A stretch of DNA of 46,866 nt, from assembly GCA_027014115.1 (NCBI GenBank), contig JALWEJ010000034.1, positions 1 through 46,866 on the forward strand, read 5' to 3'. The stretch is from Desulfurellales bacterium (GTDB taxonomy: Bacteria > Campylobacterota_A > Desulfurellia > Desulfurellales > Hippeaceae). The notes below the pieces were generated by a model. It searched no databases. It was not told the origin of the DNA and saw only the letters and a list, made by a program, of their open reading frames with translations. Each line of letters opens with the position of its first letter. Position 1 is the first letter of the stretch. Shown here piece after piece: positions 14,281 to 22,740 of this stretch. The position numbers and the translations under genes are program-made.

Positions 14281-17078
14281 TCTACAATTTTTCTTTTTAG
14301 ATAAATAGCTGTATATGAATTGAATCTTTCTACAACCTCAAGCGGGGAACCAAACGCAACCACCAATCCTCCTTTGTCTCCACTTTCGGGTCCAATATCA
14401 ATGATGTAATCGGAAGATTTTATAATGTCAAGGTTATGCTCTATAACTATTACACTGCTGCCGTTTTCAACAAGCTTTCTTAAAACATCCACAAGCTTTT
14501 TCACATCATCCATATGCAGACCAATCGAAGGTTCATCAAGCAGATAAAGTGTATGTCCAACAGGCGGTGATATAAGGTATTTTGCTATCTTTATTCTCTG
14601 TGCTTCACCTCCGGATAATGTCGTTGCATTCTGCCCAAGCTGAATATAGCCAAGCCCAACATCCTTTATTATGCCGAGCTTTTTTTTAATCTTGGGTATA
14701 CTCTCAAAAAAATCATAAGCCTGATTTACTGTCATATTAAGTATATTATAGATACTTCTTCCCTTGTATTTTATATTGAGAGTACTTTCGTTATATCTTT
14801 TACCGTCACACAAATCGCACTTAACATACACATCAGGAAGAAACTGCATCTCAACTTTGATATACCCCTCACCTTTACACCGCTCACACCTTCCTCCTCT
14901 AACATTAAAACTGAACCTTGATGCCGTAAAACCCTGCATCTTGGCATCCTCTGTTTGAGCAAACAGCTCTCTGATATCGTTGAAAACGGTTGTATAGGTT
15001 GCAGGGTTGCTTCTTGGTGTTCTGCCTATAGGTGACTGATTGATACTTATTATCTTATCTATTTTATCCATACCCTTTATGGAGTCACACAAATCGTTAC
15101 GCATTTGACCCATCTGTGCATTTTTAATATATTCATACATACAATCAAACACCAAAGAACTCTTACCGCTTCCCGAAACACCTGTTATACACACAAAACT
15201 TTTCAATGGAATATCAACACTCAAATTATTAAGATTATGCACTTTCGCATTTTTTATCTTTATAAAACTAACAGGTTTTGCAAACTCATTTGGCATTTTT
15301 ATAAATTTTTTACCTGATAGATACTGACCTGTCAGAGAATTTTTATTTTTTTTAATCTCATCCGGTGAACCGACAGCAACAACCTCACCCCCGAGTCGCC
15401 CGGCTTTTGGTCCCATATCTATAACAAAATCGGCTGATTCTATTATACCCTCATCATGTTCAACAACAACAACCGTATTATCATTATCCCTCAATCTTTT
15501 CAGAGTTTCGATAAGCCTGTCTGTATCTTTCGGATGTAAACCTATCGAAGGTTCATCAAGCACATACACTATACCGCTTAAACTGCTTCCTGCCTGTGTA
15601 GCAAGCCTAATTCTTTGGCTTTCACCGCCGGATAAAGTGGATGCATTTCTATTAAGAGATAGATAATCCAAACCAACATCTATCAAAAATTTTAATCTTG
15701 TTTTTATTTCTTTTAACACCCTTTTTGCAATCTGTTTTTTGTAGTCATCCAAACCTTCTTCGATTTCAACAAAGTAATTAAATGTATCTGAGATGTTCAT
15801 CCTTGTAACATCCATAATGTTTTTATTGTTGATTCTTACAGACAAGCTTTCTTTATTCAATCTGTCACCGTGGCATACGGGGCATTCCATCTCTTTCATG
15901 AGCTGCATAATATCCTTTTTTATTTTTATACTGTCAGTTTCTGCAAATTGTTGGGATATGAGAGAGATAACACCATCCCACTTTCTTTTAATCTTTTTCG
16001 TACCCTGTTTAAACTCTATCAGCTCTTTCGGTTTTCCAAACAGTATTATATCTCTTTCTTGTTCGCTTAATTGATTAAAGGGTGTATACAAGTCAATACC
16101 AAAATGCAGACAGGCGTTAATAAGCAGCTGTTCATAATAGTTATAACTCAATTTTTTCCAAATCCTAACTACACCCTCTCTTACAGAAAGAGCTTTATCA
16201 GGAAGCAGCTTATCCAAATCAAGCTGATGTTTTACTCCAAGCCCAAAACATTCAGGACATGCACCTATGGGTGAATTGAAAGAGAAGTTTTGAGGAGTTA
16301 TGGGCTTATAATTTATAGAACAATACGGACATGCAAAATGTTCTGAAAAAACCTCCATTCTATCTTCTTCTAAATCTTTCACATACACAACACCTTTGCC
16401 AATCCTAAGAGCTATCTCTACAGAATCCGCAATCCTGTCTTTTAAACCATCCTTTATTTTCAACCTATCCACAACAAGATAGACATCATGCTTTTTATTC
16501 TTATCAAGTTCTATTTCCTCATCGAACAGCATCTCTTTTTCATCAACAAGTACACGAACAAACCCATCCTGCCTAAATTGTTCAAACTCATTTTTAAATG
16601 TGCCTTTTTTATGTACGGCTATCGGCGCAAGAATATATATTTTTTTAGACTCCATATTGTATATGGTATCCACAATGGTCTGAGCATTCTGTTTTTCTAT
16701 TTTTCTTCCGCAAGAGTAGCAGAAAACCTCGCCCACATGAGCAAACAGAAGCCTCATATAGTCATATATTTCCGTTATTGTACCAACTGTTGAGCGCGGA
16801 TTGTTTGAAACACTCTTTTGGTCTATGCTTATAGCGGGAGACAATCCCTCTATACTTTCAACATCAGGTTTATCCACCTTTTCCAAAAACTGTCTTGCAT
16901 AAGCACTTAGAGACTCAAGATACCGCCTTTGACCTTCGGCATACAGCACATCAAAAGCAAGTGTGGATTTACCGCTCCCAGATGGCCCTGTTATAACAGT
17001 TATTGTGGATTTAGGAATATCCACATCTATATTTTTAAGATTATGAACTTTGGCATTTCTGATTTTTATGTATTTCAT
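14277..17078 (-). CDS. uvrA: Excinuclease ABC subunit A
   Basis: UvrA is the damage-recognition ATPase of nucleotide excision repair. The 933 aa contain two ABC ATPase modules. Walker A motifs are GPSGSGKST near residue 32 and GVSGSGKSS in the second half; the signatures are LSGGESQRIRLA and LSGGEAQRIKIA. Zinc-finger cysteines are present: CPYC...CPEC in the first module and CERC...CDLC in the second. It lies six bases after dnaB as the last gene of the rpsF group, and its end overlaps perR. uvrC is in another unit at 27981. Confidence 0.97.
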   Translation of the reverse strand: MKYIKIRNAKVHNLKNIDVDIPKSTITVITGPSGSGKSTLAFDVLYAEGQRRYLESLSAYARQFLEKVDKPDVESIEGLSPAISIDQKSVSNNPRSTVGTITEIYDYMRLLFAHVGEVFCYSCGRKIEKQNAQTIVDTIYNMESKKIYILAPIAVHKKGTFKNEFEQFRQDGFVRVLVDEKEMLFDEEIELDKNKKHDVYLVVDRLKIKDGLKDRIADSVEIALRIGKGVVYVKDLEEDRMEVFSEHFACPYCSINYKPITPQNFSFNSPIGACPECFGLGVKHQLDLDKLLPDKALSVREGVVRIWKKLSYNYYEQLLINACLHFGIDLYTPFNQLSEQERDIILFGKPKELIEFKQGTKKIKRKWDGVISLISQQFAETDSIKIKKDIMQLMKEMECPVCHGDRLNKESLSVRINNKNIMDVTRMNISDTFNYFVEIEEGLDDYKKQIAKRVLKEIKTRLKFLIDVGLDYLSLNRNASTLSGGESQRIRLATQAGSSLSGIVYVLDEPSIGLHPKDTDRLIETLKRLRDNDNTVVVVEHDEGIIESADFVIDMGPKAGRLGGEVVAVGSPDEIKKNKNSLTGQYLSGKKFIKMPNEFAKPVSFIKIKNAKVHNLNNLSVDIPLKSFVCITGVSGSGKSSLVFDCMYEYIKNAQMGQMRNDLCDSIKGMDKIDKIISINQSPIGRTPRSNPATYTTVFNDIRELFAQTEDAKMQGFTASRFSFNVRGGRCERCKGEGYIKVEMQFLPDVYVKCDLCDGKRYNESTLNIKYKGRSIYNILNMTVNQAYDFFESIPKIKKKLGIIKDVGLGYIQLGQNATTLSGGEAQRIKIAKYLISPPVGHTLYLLDEPSIGLHMDDVKKLVDVLRKLVENGSSVIVIEHNLDIIKSSDYIIDIGPESGDKGGLVVAFGSPLEVVERFNSYTAIYLKRKIVD

Positions 17079-17083
17079 GATTT

Positions 17084-18445
17084 TTAATCTGTCTTTTGTT
17101 TTTCGACTATATTTCCATCTTTAAAAAGATTTCTGAATGCCGCAATCTCTTTGGTAAATTGAAGCTCAACAGAACCGATAGGTCCGTTTCTCTGTTTGCC
17201 TATAATTATTTCGGCTTTACCCCTGTTTTCTTCTTTGTTTCTGTTGTAAACCTCATCTCTATATATAAACATAATTACATCTGCATCCTGCTCAATGGCA
17301 CCCGACTCTCTTAAATCTGCCATCATAGGTCTTTTATCATCCCTTGATTCTACAGCCCTGTTAAGCTGAGATAAGGCAATAATAGGTATATCAAGCTCTT
17401 TTGCCAGAATCTTCAAAGACCTTGAAATCTCTGAAATTTCTTGTGTTCTGTTCTGGGAAGAAGAGCCCGTTCCCTGAATAAGTTGAAGATAATCTATAAT
17501 TAACATGTCTATATCTTTTTCTATTTTCATCTTTCTTGCTTTTGTTCTTATATCTGCAACGCTCAAAAAGGATGTATCGTCAATATAAATCCTGACTTTT
17601 TTTAGTTTATCCATAGATGTTACAATTCTATCCATCTGTTCATTGTTTACAAAACCCGTTCTCAAGCTGGATACACCAATTCCAGACAATGCTGACAGCA
17701 TTCTCAAAACAAGCTGCCTTGCTGTCATTTCAAGGTTGAATATGCCAATTTTTTTTGAGTGGTCAACTGCCGCATTTAATGCTGCATTTAAAACAAATGC
17801 GGTTTTGCCCATACTTGGCCTTCCCGCTATAATTATCAAATCTCCGTTTTGAAAACCGTTTGTCATTCTATCCAGATCGTTGAAACCCGACGGTACACCT
17901 GTCAAAACCGTCTGCCTTTTTCTTAGAGCCTCTATGTATTCAATAGTCTCATCCGTCATTTCATCAACAGCCAAGTAACTTGTGCTTTTTTTGCTTGATA
18001 TATCAAAAATCTTCTTTTCCGCAAGGTTCAACACATCCTCAACCTCTTCGGGTTCTTCGTAGCAGGCATTGGCAATTTCGGAGGATATATCTATCAGTGC
18101 TCTCAAAATTGATTTTTTATGTATAATGGCTGCATAATATACGGCATTTGCAGGAGCGGGAAGATAATCAATTATGCTCGTAATATAAGAAAGACCTACT
18201 TTATCTATAATACCTTTCTCTTTTAAAACATTTGTCACAGTTACAAAATCAAATGGTGCGTTATCTTCATATAGCTCCTTTATGACTTGAAATATATCGG
18301 CATTTCTTGCATCATAAAAATCTTTCGTATCAATTATTTCAAGTATATCGCCAACTTTTGAATTGTCCAAAAAAAGAGAGCACAAAAGCGCTCTCTCTGC
18401 TTCTATTGCTTGAGGATAAGCTCTTAGAAGCTTATTATTGCTCAT
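17084..18445 (-). CDS. dnaB: Replicative DNA helicase DnaB
   Basis: This hexameric helicase unwinds DNA at the replication fork. The N-terminal domain (PQAIEAERALLCSLFLD...) is followed by the RecA-like domain. The P-loop GRPSMGKT is at 208-215, IDMLIIDYLQLIQG forms Walker B, and the DnaB motif ALSQLNRAVESRDDKRPMMADLRESGAIEQDAD is intact. The 453 aa are normal and no intein is present. The start overlaps the rplI end by 11 bases. Placement after rplI is common in bacteria. Confidence 0.97.
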   Translation of the reverse strand: MSNNKLLRAYPQAIEAERALLCSLFLDNSKVGDILEIIDTKDFYDARNADIFQVIKELYEDNAPFDFVTVTNVLKEKGIIDKVGLSYITSIIDYLPAPANAVYYAAIIHKKSILRALIDISSEIANACYEEPEEVEDVLNLAEKKIFDISSKKSTSYLAVDEMTDETIEYIEALRKRQTVLTGVPSGFNDLDRMTNGFQNGDLIIIAGRPSMGKTAFVLNAALNAAVDHSKKIGIFNLEMTARQLVLRMLSALSGIGVSSLRTGFVNNEQMDRIVTSMDKLKKVRIYIDDTSFLSVADIRTKARKMKIEKDIDMLIIDYLQLIQGTGSSSQNRTQEISEISRSLKILAKELDIPIIALSQLNRAVESRDDKRPMMADLRESGAIEQDADVIMFIYRDEVYNRNKEENRGKAEIIIGKQRNGPIGSVELQFTKEIAAFRNLFKDGNIVEKQKTD

Positions 18446-18893
18446 TCTCTTCTGGTTTTACCACAACCTTTATAGCAGCCTTTATGTCTCTGTAGATTGC
18501 AATTTCTATTTCATATTCACCGACTGCCTTTATTCCGCCTTCGGGGATCTTAATATCTTTTTTATCGAATCCCTCGGTTTTGTCTTCTATCTGCTCAAAA
18601 ATATCGTTTGCAGTAACAGAACCAAACAGTTTGCCCTCTTTTCCGGCTTTTGCAGCAATCTCAACAACAACCCCATCCAGTGCTGCTTTTGTTTTATTTG
18701 CCTCTTCTATTCTTTTTTCAACCTTCCTTAGAATGCTCTTTCTTTTCTGTTCAACAACCTTTAAATTGCTTTTTGTTGCAGCAAGAGCAACACCCTTAGG
18801 AATAAGGTAATTTCTTGCATAACCGTCTTTAACATTCTTTGTGTCACCTGCATATCCCAATTTATCTACATCTTCAAGAAGTACTATTTTCAT
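18435..18893 (-). CDS. rplI: 50S ribosomal protein L9
   Basis: This is a component of the large ribosomal subunit. The N-terminal domain MKIVLLEDVDKLGYAGDTKNVKDGYARNYLIPKGVA is the L9 signature, followed by the long connecting helix and a C-terminal rRNA-binding domain. The 152 aa are standard. It is the fourth gene of the rpsF-ssb-rpsR-rplI-dnaB-uvrA run, 15 bases after rpsR. Confidence 0.97.
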   Translation of the reverse strand: MKIVLLEDVDKLGYAGDTKNVKDGYARNYLIPKGVALAATKSNLKVVEQKRKSILRKVEKRIEEANKTKAALDGVVVEIAAKAGKEGKLFGSVTANDIFEQIEDKTEGFDKKDIKIPEGGIKAVGEYEIEIAIYRDIKAAIKVVVKPEENEQ

Positions 18894-18908
18894 CTTATAA
18901 GCCCCCTT

Positions 18909-19166
18909 TTATCCCTTTAGTTTTCTACCGACAGTAAACGGAAGAAGAGCCATAACTCTTGCTTTTTTAATAGCTGTTGTTAACACCCTCTGATGTTTTG
19001 CACAAGTTGCCGTTGTCTTTCTGCCTAAAATTTTGTACCTCTCTGTTACATATCTTGAAAGCAGATTTACATCCTTGTAGTCTATCTCATCCATTTTGTT
19101 CGAACAAAAATAGCAGAATTTCTTTTTCGGATACCTAAAATATCTTCTTTTTCTATTATTATTCAT
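18909..19166 (-). CDS. rpsR: 30S ribosomal protein S18
   Basis: This small-subunit protein pairs with S6 on 16S rRNA. The core [45 protein letters not shown] is typical. It is the cysteine-containing form: FCYFC near residues 17-21 and TCAKH near 56 could bind zinc. An N-terminal basic tail ([15 protein letters not shown]) precedes. The 85 aa are normal. It follows ssb by 19 bases. Confidence 0.97.
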   Translation of the reverse strand: MNNNRKRRYFRYPKKKFCYFCSNKMDEIDYKDVNLLSRYVTERYKILGRKTTATCAKHQRVLTTAIKKARVMALLPFTVGRKLKG

Positions 19167-19185
19167 AATACATTACCTCCAAATT

Positions 19186-19587
19186 TTAAAAAGGAATATC
19201 TTCATCCTCTGCAGGAACATCAACATCGTTATTTACAGAACCCGATGTTCTCTCTTTGGATGATAAAAATTGAAAATTATTAACCAAAACTTCATGCTTT
19301 GATCTTCTGTTTCCGTTTGAATCCTCCCAGCTTCTATACCTTAGCCGCCCCTCAACAAAAATGGGAGCACCTTTTTTTAAATATTCAGCAATTGTCTCGG
19401 CTGTTTTTCCAAAAGCAACCAAATCTACAAACAGAGTTTCTGTTTTTGGATTGCCTGCTTCATCCTTCCCCATTGATGTATTAACAGCTAAGCCAAACGA
19501 TGCAATGGCAAAACCGCTTGGAGTATAGCGAAGCTCAGGATCTCTTGTGAGATTACCCATCAAAAAAACTTTATTCAGCGTTGCCAT
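19186..19587 (-). CDS. ssb: Single-stranded DNA-binding protein
   Basis: SSB coats single-stranded DNA during replication and repair. The OB-fold opens with TLNKVFLMGNLTRDPELRYTPSGFAIASFGLAVN and includes FVDLVAFGKTAETIAEYLKKGAPIFVEGRL. A short acidic tail ends in EDEDIPF, the partner-docking tip. At 133 aa the disordered linker is short. The ATG overlaps the rpsF end by 17 bases. Confidence 0.97.
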   Translation of the reverse strand: MATLNKVFLMGNLTRDPELRYTPSGFAIASFGLAVNTSMGKDEAGNPKTETLFVDLVAFGKTAETIAEYLKKGAPIFVEGRLRYRSWEDSNGNRRSKHEVLVNNFQFLSSKERTSGSVNNDVDVPAEDEDIPF

Positions 19588-19924
19588 CGTCTTTTGTTTC
19601 TTTGCTTGTTTGCTGTTTTTCGTATGCTGTAATGTCTTTTTTTAACATATTTGAAGTCATGAATCTGAGAATATCCTCTTTTATTCTAATTCTTTCTTCA
19701 ATCTCTTTAGGAACATTTGTTTCTGATTTGTAGTGAACCAAAACATAGTATCCCTGTTTGAATTTTTTTATGGGGTATGCCAGGCTCCTTTTCTGCCAAA
19801 CCTCATTTTTCAAAATCTCTCCACCGGCTTTTGTGATTCTGTCGGCAATATCGCTCATAATACCCTTAAGCTCTTCCTCTGCAAGAGTTGGCTGAACGAT
19901 ATACAACAACTCGTAATACTTCAT
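19571..19924 (-). CDS. rpsF: 30S ribosomal protein S6
   Basis: S6 binds S18 on the small-subunit platform. MKYYELLYIVQPTLAEEELKGIM starts the ferredoxin-like fold; KNEVWQKRSLAYPIKKFKQGYYVLVHYKSE is the conserved middle. The charged tail (about 95-117) lacks structure. The ATG follows GGAGG. It is the first gene of the operon, with a promoter at 19994-20022 and a hairpin leader between the two. Confidence 0.97.
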   Translation of the reverse strand: MKYYELLYIVQPTLAEEELKGIMSDIADRITKAGGEILKNEVWQKRSLAYPIKKFKQGYYVLVHYKSETNVPKEIEERIRIKEDILRFMTSNMLKKDITAYEKQQTSKETKDDGNAE

Positions 19925-19944
19925 AAAACCTCCCTTTCGGACTT

Positions 19945-19979
19945 TTGGCTTCTCCCCCGATAGTTTTTGGGAAAAGCAA
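19945..19979 (-). promoter_or_regulatory. Hairpin in the rpsF leader, possible S6:S18 control site
   Basis: On the minus strand, TTGCTTTTCCC can pair with GGGAGAAGCCAA (one bulged C, one G-U) around a 12-base loop. The hairpin ends about 20 bases before the rpsF start, and CCG occurs shortly after it. Many bacteria regulate this operon through an S6:S18-binding leader containing a CCG bulge. Whether this structure is that site is not certain. Confidence 0.4.
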
Positions 19980-19993
19980 GGAATCAGATGAGC

Positions 19994-20022
19994 ATAATAC
20001 TTAAAAATATAATAAAAATCAA
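19994..20022 (-). promoter_or_regulatory. rpsF operon promoter
   Basis: On the minus strand, TTGATT (20017-20022) and TATTAT (19994-19999) are exactly 17 bases apart. The predicted leader is about 60 bases. Confidence 0.72.
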
Positions 20023-20081
20023 GAAGATGTCTATATTGATTGTAATTTAAGTATAATTACAAATGTGAAAAATAACTCAAG

Positions 20082-20108
20082 AAAAGGAAGCAAAAAACAT
20101 TTGCTTCC
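20082..20108 (-). terminator. Intrinsic terminator of the exported-protein gene
   Basis: On the minus strand, GGAAGCAAA pairs with TTTGCTTCC (9 base pairs, 5-base loop, 20086-20108), followed by TTTTCTT. It begins 12 bases after the stop at 20121 and separates this gene from the rpsF promoter downstream. Confidence 0.78.
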
Positions 20109-20120
20109 TAAATACACTCT

Positions 20121-20954
20121 TTAAGGAACTTTGTCTATATTGGAATGGACTGTAGCAACCTTAGGTATAACAGAATTATAATTCATAGACTTAGAGAATT
20201 TCACATATCCACTTGCCTTTGTATGCTGCTCAAAATTTACTGTTGATGTTGCATTATTTCCGTTATACTCTATCACATTAGCTTTCATACCTGCTGCGAC
20301 ACTTCCCAATGCATTATCATTCTGCCCGGTTAATCCCAAACCTCTTGCATTAATAGAGTAATGAACGCTTGGTGCTAAAGCTGTACTATCTCCGATAGCT
20401 GTCGCATCTGCCATTGTTGTAATATTTGCATATTTCACATTAAAGCTTGAACCCATTGCAACATCACCTTGAGCTTTAGGCAGTGAAACACTGCTTGGAC
20501 CACAAAATGTGGAATAATTAATATCCTGAGCTGGTTGACACCTTTGATATCCGATTTTTTCCAATCCTGTAAATGCTCCACCGGCTAAACCTTTATACAG
20601 TGTGTTAAATGTAATCTTATTCGATGTTTTTATGTTGGGCTGCGTAGTCGTTGCAACTCCATAGGCATAAAATGTAGACACAACATGTGTTTCCCCATTT
20701 GTTGAAGCAAAATCCTTGACGTAAGTCAAGCCTGTCTTGTTCCCGTTTCTATCATCTCTGACAATACTGTAATTTGTTGTATCTGAGTAGGATGCATCAT
20801 TTGTAGGTGCAACATATACATCAGTGTAAACGCTTATAACAGCTGTTTCATTATCAGGATCCTGAACAGTTAGAGCTGAAGCCGTATAAGAACAACTCAA
20901 AACAGTACATACAATACCTGCAACTGAACCTACTCTTGTGAAAAGTTTATTCAT
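20121..20954 (-). CDS. Unrecognised exported protein
   Basis: I do not recognise a family. The N terminus is a Sec signal peptide: MNKLFTR, a hydrophobic core to about residue 22, and a TASA cleavage site near 27. A VLSC stretch gives a weak lipobox alternative. The mature part, about 250 aa, is rich in Thr, Asn, Ser, Ala and Gly with alternating hydrophobic residues, suggesting beta structure. It has two cysteines (in RCQP and TFCGP) that could form a disulfide. The ATG at 20954 follows GAGGTGG; an upstream GTG at 20963 overlaps that site. It is a single-gene unit with its own promoter and terminator, which hints at substantial expression. A surface or periplasmic structural role is only a guess. 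Confidence 0.75.
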   Translation of the reverse strand: MNKLFTRVGSVAGIVCTVLSCSYTASALTVQDPDNETAVISVYTDVYVAPTNDASYSDTTNYSIVRDDRNGNKTGLTYVKDFASTNGETHVVSTFYAYGVATTTQPNIKTSNKITFNTLYKGLAGGAFTGLEKIGYQRCQPAQDINYSTFCGPSSVSLPKAQGDVAMGSSFNVKYANITTMADATAIGDSTALAPSVHYSINARGLGLTGQNDNALGSVAAGMKANVIEYNGNNATSTVNFEQHTKASGYVKFSKSMNYNSVIPKVATVHSNIDKVP

Positions 20955-21034
20955 TAAAACCACCTCTATTTTTATTTTTTCCTCTACTTTTCCGTTTTAA
21001 TAAATCCTCCTTTCTCAAAGATTCATTGGTTAGT

Positions 21035-21062
21035 ATGTTACTGCATAACTTGTAATTGTCAA
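21035..21062 (-). promoter_or_regulatory. Promoter of the exported-protein gene
   Basis: On the minus strand, a perfect TTGACA (21057-21062) and TAACAT (21035-21040) are 16 bases apart. The leader is about 75 bases and includes a second AAAGGAGG run near 21005-21014 with no start codon at the right distance. Confidence 0.58.
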
Positions 21063-21122
21063 GCTTTTTAAATTTCATGCAAACAGAATTTATTGTTTAT
21101 ACAGCATTTATCATAAGTTACA

Positions 21123-21146
21123 GTTTACTTTTTGCAAAAAGTAAAC
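21123..21146. repeat. Perfect 24-base palindrome upstream of cobU
   Basis: Two 11-base arms, GTTTACTTTTT and AAAAAGTAAAC, are separated by the central GC, with no mismatch. It lies in the gap between the exported-protein gene and cobU and covers the cobU -35 hexamer. That position suits a repressor operator. It could also fold as a hairpin if transcribed, but no start upstream of it is evident on the plus strand. Confidence 0.7.
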
Positions 21147-21160
21147 AAATATGTTATCTT
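21132..21160 (+). promoter_or_regulatory. Candidate promoter for cobU-cbiB
   Basis: TTGCAA (21132-21137) and TATCTT (21155-21160) are 17 bases apart. The expected start, near 21167, is only a few bases before the cobU ATG at 21171, so the mRNA would be nearly leaderless. No ribosome site precedes that ATG, which agrees with this. Confidence 0.55.
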
Positions 21161-21170
21161 TAAAAATGCA

Positions 21171-21695
21171 ATGAAAAATGTTACATTTATAACAGGTGGA
21201 ATAAAAAGCGGCAAAAGCTCATACGCCGTCAAGCTGGCTATGCAGTACAAAAAGCCTCGCATATTTATAGCAACAGCTGAAGCATTCGATGATGAAATGA
21301 AAAAAAGAATAGACATGCACAAGCAAGAAAGAGGTAGAAACTTTGAAACGATTGAAGAACATATCCACTTATCAAAAGCCTTAAAATCATCCATAGGCAG
21401 TATATGCATAATAGACTGCATAACCGTATGGATAAGCAACCTTTTGTATTACGAAAAAATCAAAGAAATAGAACTATTTCTAGAGACTTTACAAAACCAT
21501 CCGTGCGATATTATTATTGTATCAAACGAAGTAGGCATGGGAATAATGCCAAACAATAAATTGTCGAGAAAATATGCAGATTTGCTTGGCACAACCAATC
21601 AAAAAATAGCAAAAACAGCAAATAGCGTGATATTCATGATAAGCGGAATTCCGCTCTATATTAAAAAAGGAGGTATTACAAATGAGCCTACTTGA
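21171..21695 (+). CDS. cobU: Adenosylcobinamide kinase / adenosylcobinamide-phosphate guanylyltransferase
   Basis: CobU phosphorylates adenosylcobinamide and then transfers GMP to it, activating it for nucleotide loop attachment. The P-loop GGIKSGKSS is at residues 9-17 and the guanylylated histidine is His50 in HKQERGRNFETIEE. VSNEVGMGIMPNNKLSRKYADLLG is a CobU signature. The frame opens from a TTG at 21132, but family alignment puts the start at ATG 21171 (174 aa). No ribosome site precedes that ATG. The end overlaps cobT by 14 bases. Confidence 0.92.
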   Translation: MKNVTFITGGIKSGKSSYAVKLAMQYKKPRIFIATAEAFDDEMKKRIDMHKQERGRNFETIEEHIHLSKALKSSIGSICIIDCITVWISNLLYYEKIKEIELFLETLQNHPCDIIIVSNEVGMGIMPNNKLSRKYADLLGTTNQKIAKTANSVIFMISGIPLYIKKGGITNEPT

Positions 21696-22740
21696 ATCAA
21701 CGCAGACATACATTAAACCGATAAACAGGGCAATTGAGGGTGAAATTCAAAACCACTTGGACAGTTTGACAAAACCAAAGGGGAGCCTCGGCTATCTTGA
21801 AGAAATAGCAAAACAGTACTGCTTAATAACAGGTACAACAAAACCGAAAATGGGTAAAAAAATCATATTTACATTTGCAGCAGACCACGGCGTTACAGAA
21901 GAGGGGGTTTCTGCTTTTCCAAAAGAGGTTACACCGCAAATGGTTATAAATATGCTCGCAGGCGGTGCTGCGGTGAATGTTCTTGCAAAACATACAAATG
22001 CCGAAGTCAAAGTTGTAGACATTGGGGTAGATTATGATTTTGACGAAAGCACAAAAGGCTTAATAGATGCAAAAATTAAATACGGTACAGACAATATGAC
22101 AAAAGGTCCTGCAATGAGTCAAAAAGAGGCACATCAGGCAATAGATATGGGTATATCACTTGCACATGAGGCGATAGATAGCGGTGCAACACTGATTGGA
22201 ACGGGTGAGATGGGCATAGGAAACACAACACCTTCATCGGCACTGTTTGCAAAATTTATGGAATACGATGTTGAAGATGTAACCGGCATCGGCACAGGTA
22301 TAGACAACGAAAGGCTAAAGCATAAAATTGCTGTAATCAAAAAGGCAATAGAAGTTAATAAAGACAATATGTATGATCCGATAAGCACAATTGCGTCAAT
22401 CGGTGGCCTTGAGATAGCAGGAATCTGCGGGCTTATCTTGGGTTGCGCAAGCAGAAACACACCGGTTGTTGTTGACGGATTTATATCATCGGCAGGAGCA
22501 TTATGTGCATACAAAATCTGCCCGAAGGTCAAGGATTATATGTTCTTCAGCCATAAATCAAAAGAAAAGGGTCATATAAAATTCTTGGAGTGGATAGGTG
22601 CAAGACCTGTATTGGATTTGGATTTGAGACTCGGCGAAGGAACAGGTGCGGCTTTGGCTTTCACTATCATCGAATCAGCTGTAAAAATTTACAATGAGAT
22701 GGCAACATTTGAATCTGCAAAAGTGTCCAATGCAAAATGA
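21682..22740 (+). CDS. cobT: Nicotinate-nucleotide:dimethylbenzimidazole phosphoribosyltransferase
   Basis: CobT makes alpha-ribazole phosphate from nicotinate mononucleotide and a lower-ligand base. The segment LTKPKGSLGYLEEIAKQY, FTFAADHGVTEEGVSAFP, MLAGGAAVNVLA and TGEMGIGNTTPSSAL are diagnostic. The catalytic glutamate is Glu319 in RLGEGTGAALAF. The 352 aa are normal. A strong AAAGGAGG lies eight bases before the ATG, inside the cobU end. No benzimidazole synthesis gene accompanies it here. Confidence 0.96.
   Translation: MSLLESTQTYIKPINRAIEGEIQNHLDSLTKPKGSLGYLEEIAKQYCLITGTTKPKMGKKIIFTFAADHGVTEEGVSAFPKEVTPQMVINMLAGGAAVNVLAKHTNAEVKVVDIGVDYDFDESTKGLIDAKIKYGTDNMTKGPAMSQKEAHQAIDMGISLAHEAIDSGATLIGTGEMGIGNTTPSSALFAKFMEYDVEDVTGIGTGIDNERLKHKIAVIKKAIEVNKDNMYDPISTIASIGGLEIAGICGLILGCASRNTPVVVDGFISSAGALCAYKICPKVKDYMFFSHKSKEKGHIKFLEWIGARPVLDLDLRLGEGTGAALAFTIIESAVKIYNEMATFESAKVSNAK

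Noticed and set aside
20868-20954. Lipoprotein signal (VLSC) in the exported protein
   Set aside because: Leu at the -2 position is unusual for a lipobox, and a good TASA signal peptidase I site follows a few residues later.
22134-22532. Minus-strand open frame of 132 codons inside cobT
   Set aside because: Antisense shadow of cobT; proline- and isoleucine-rich with no recognisable domain.
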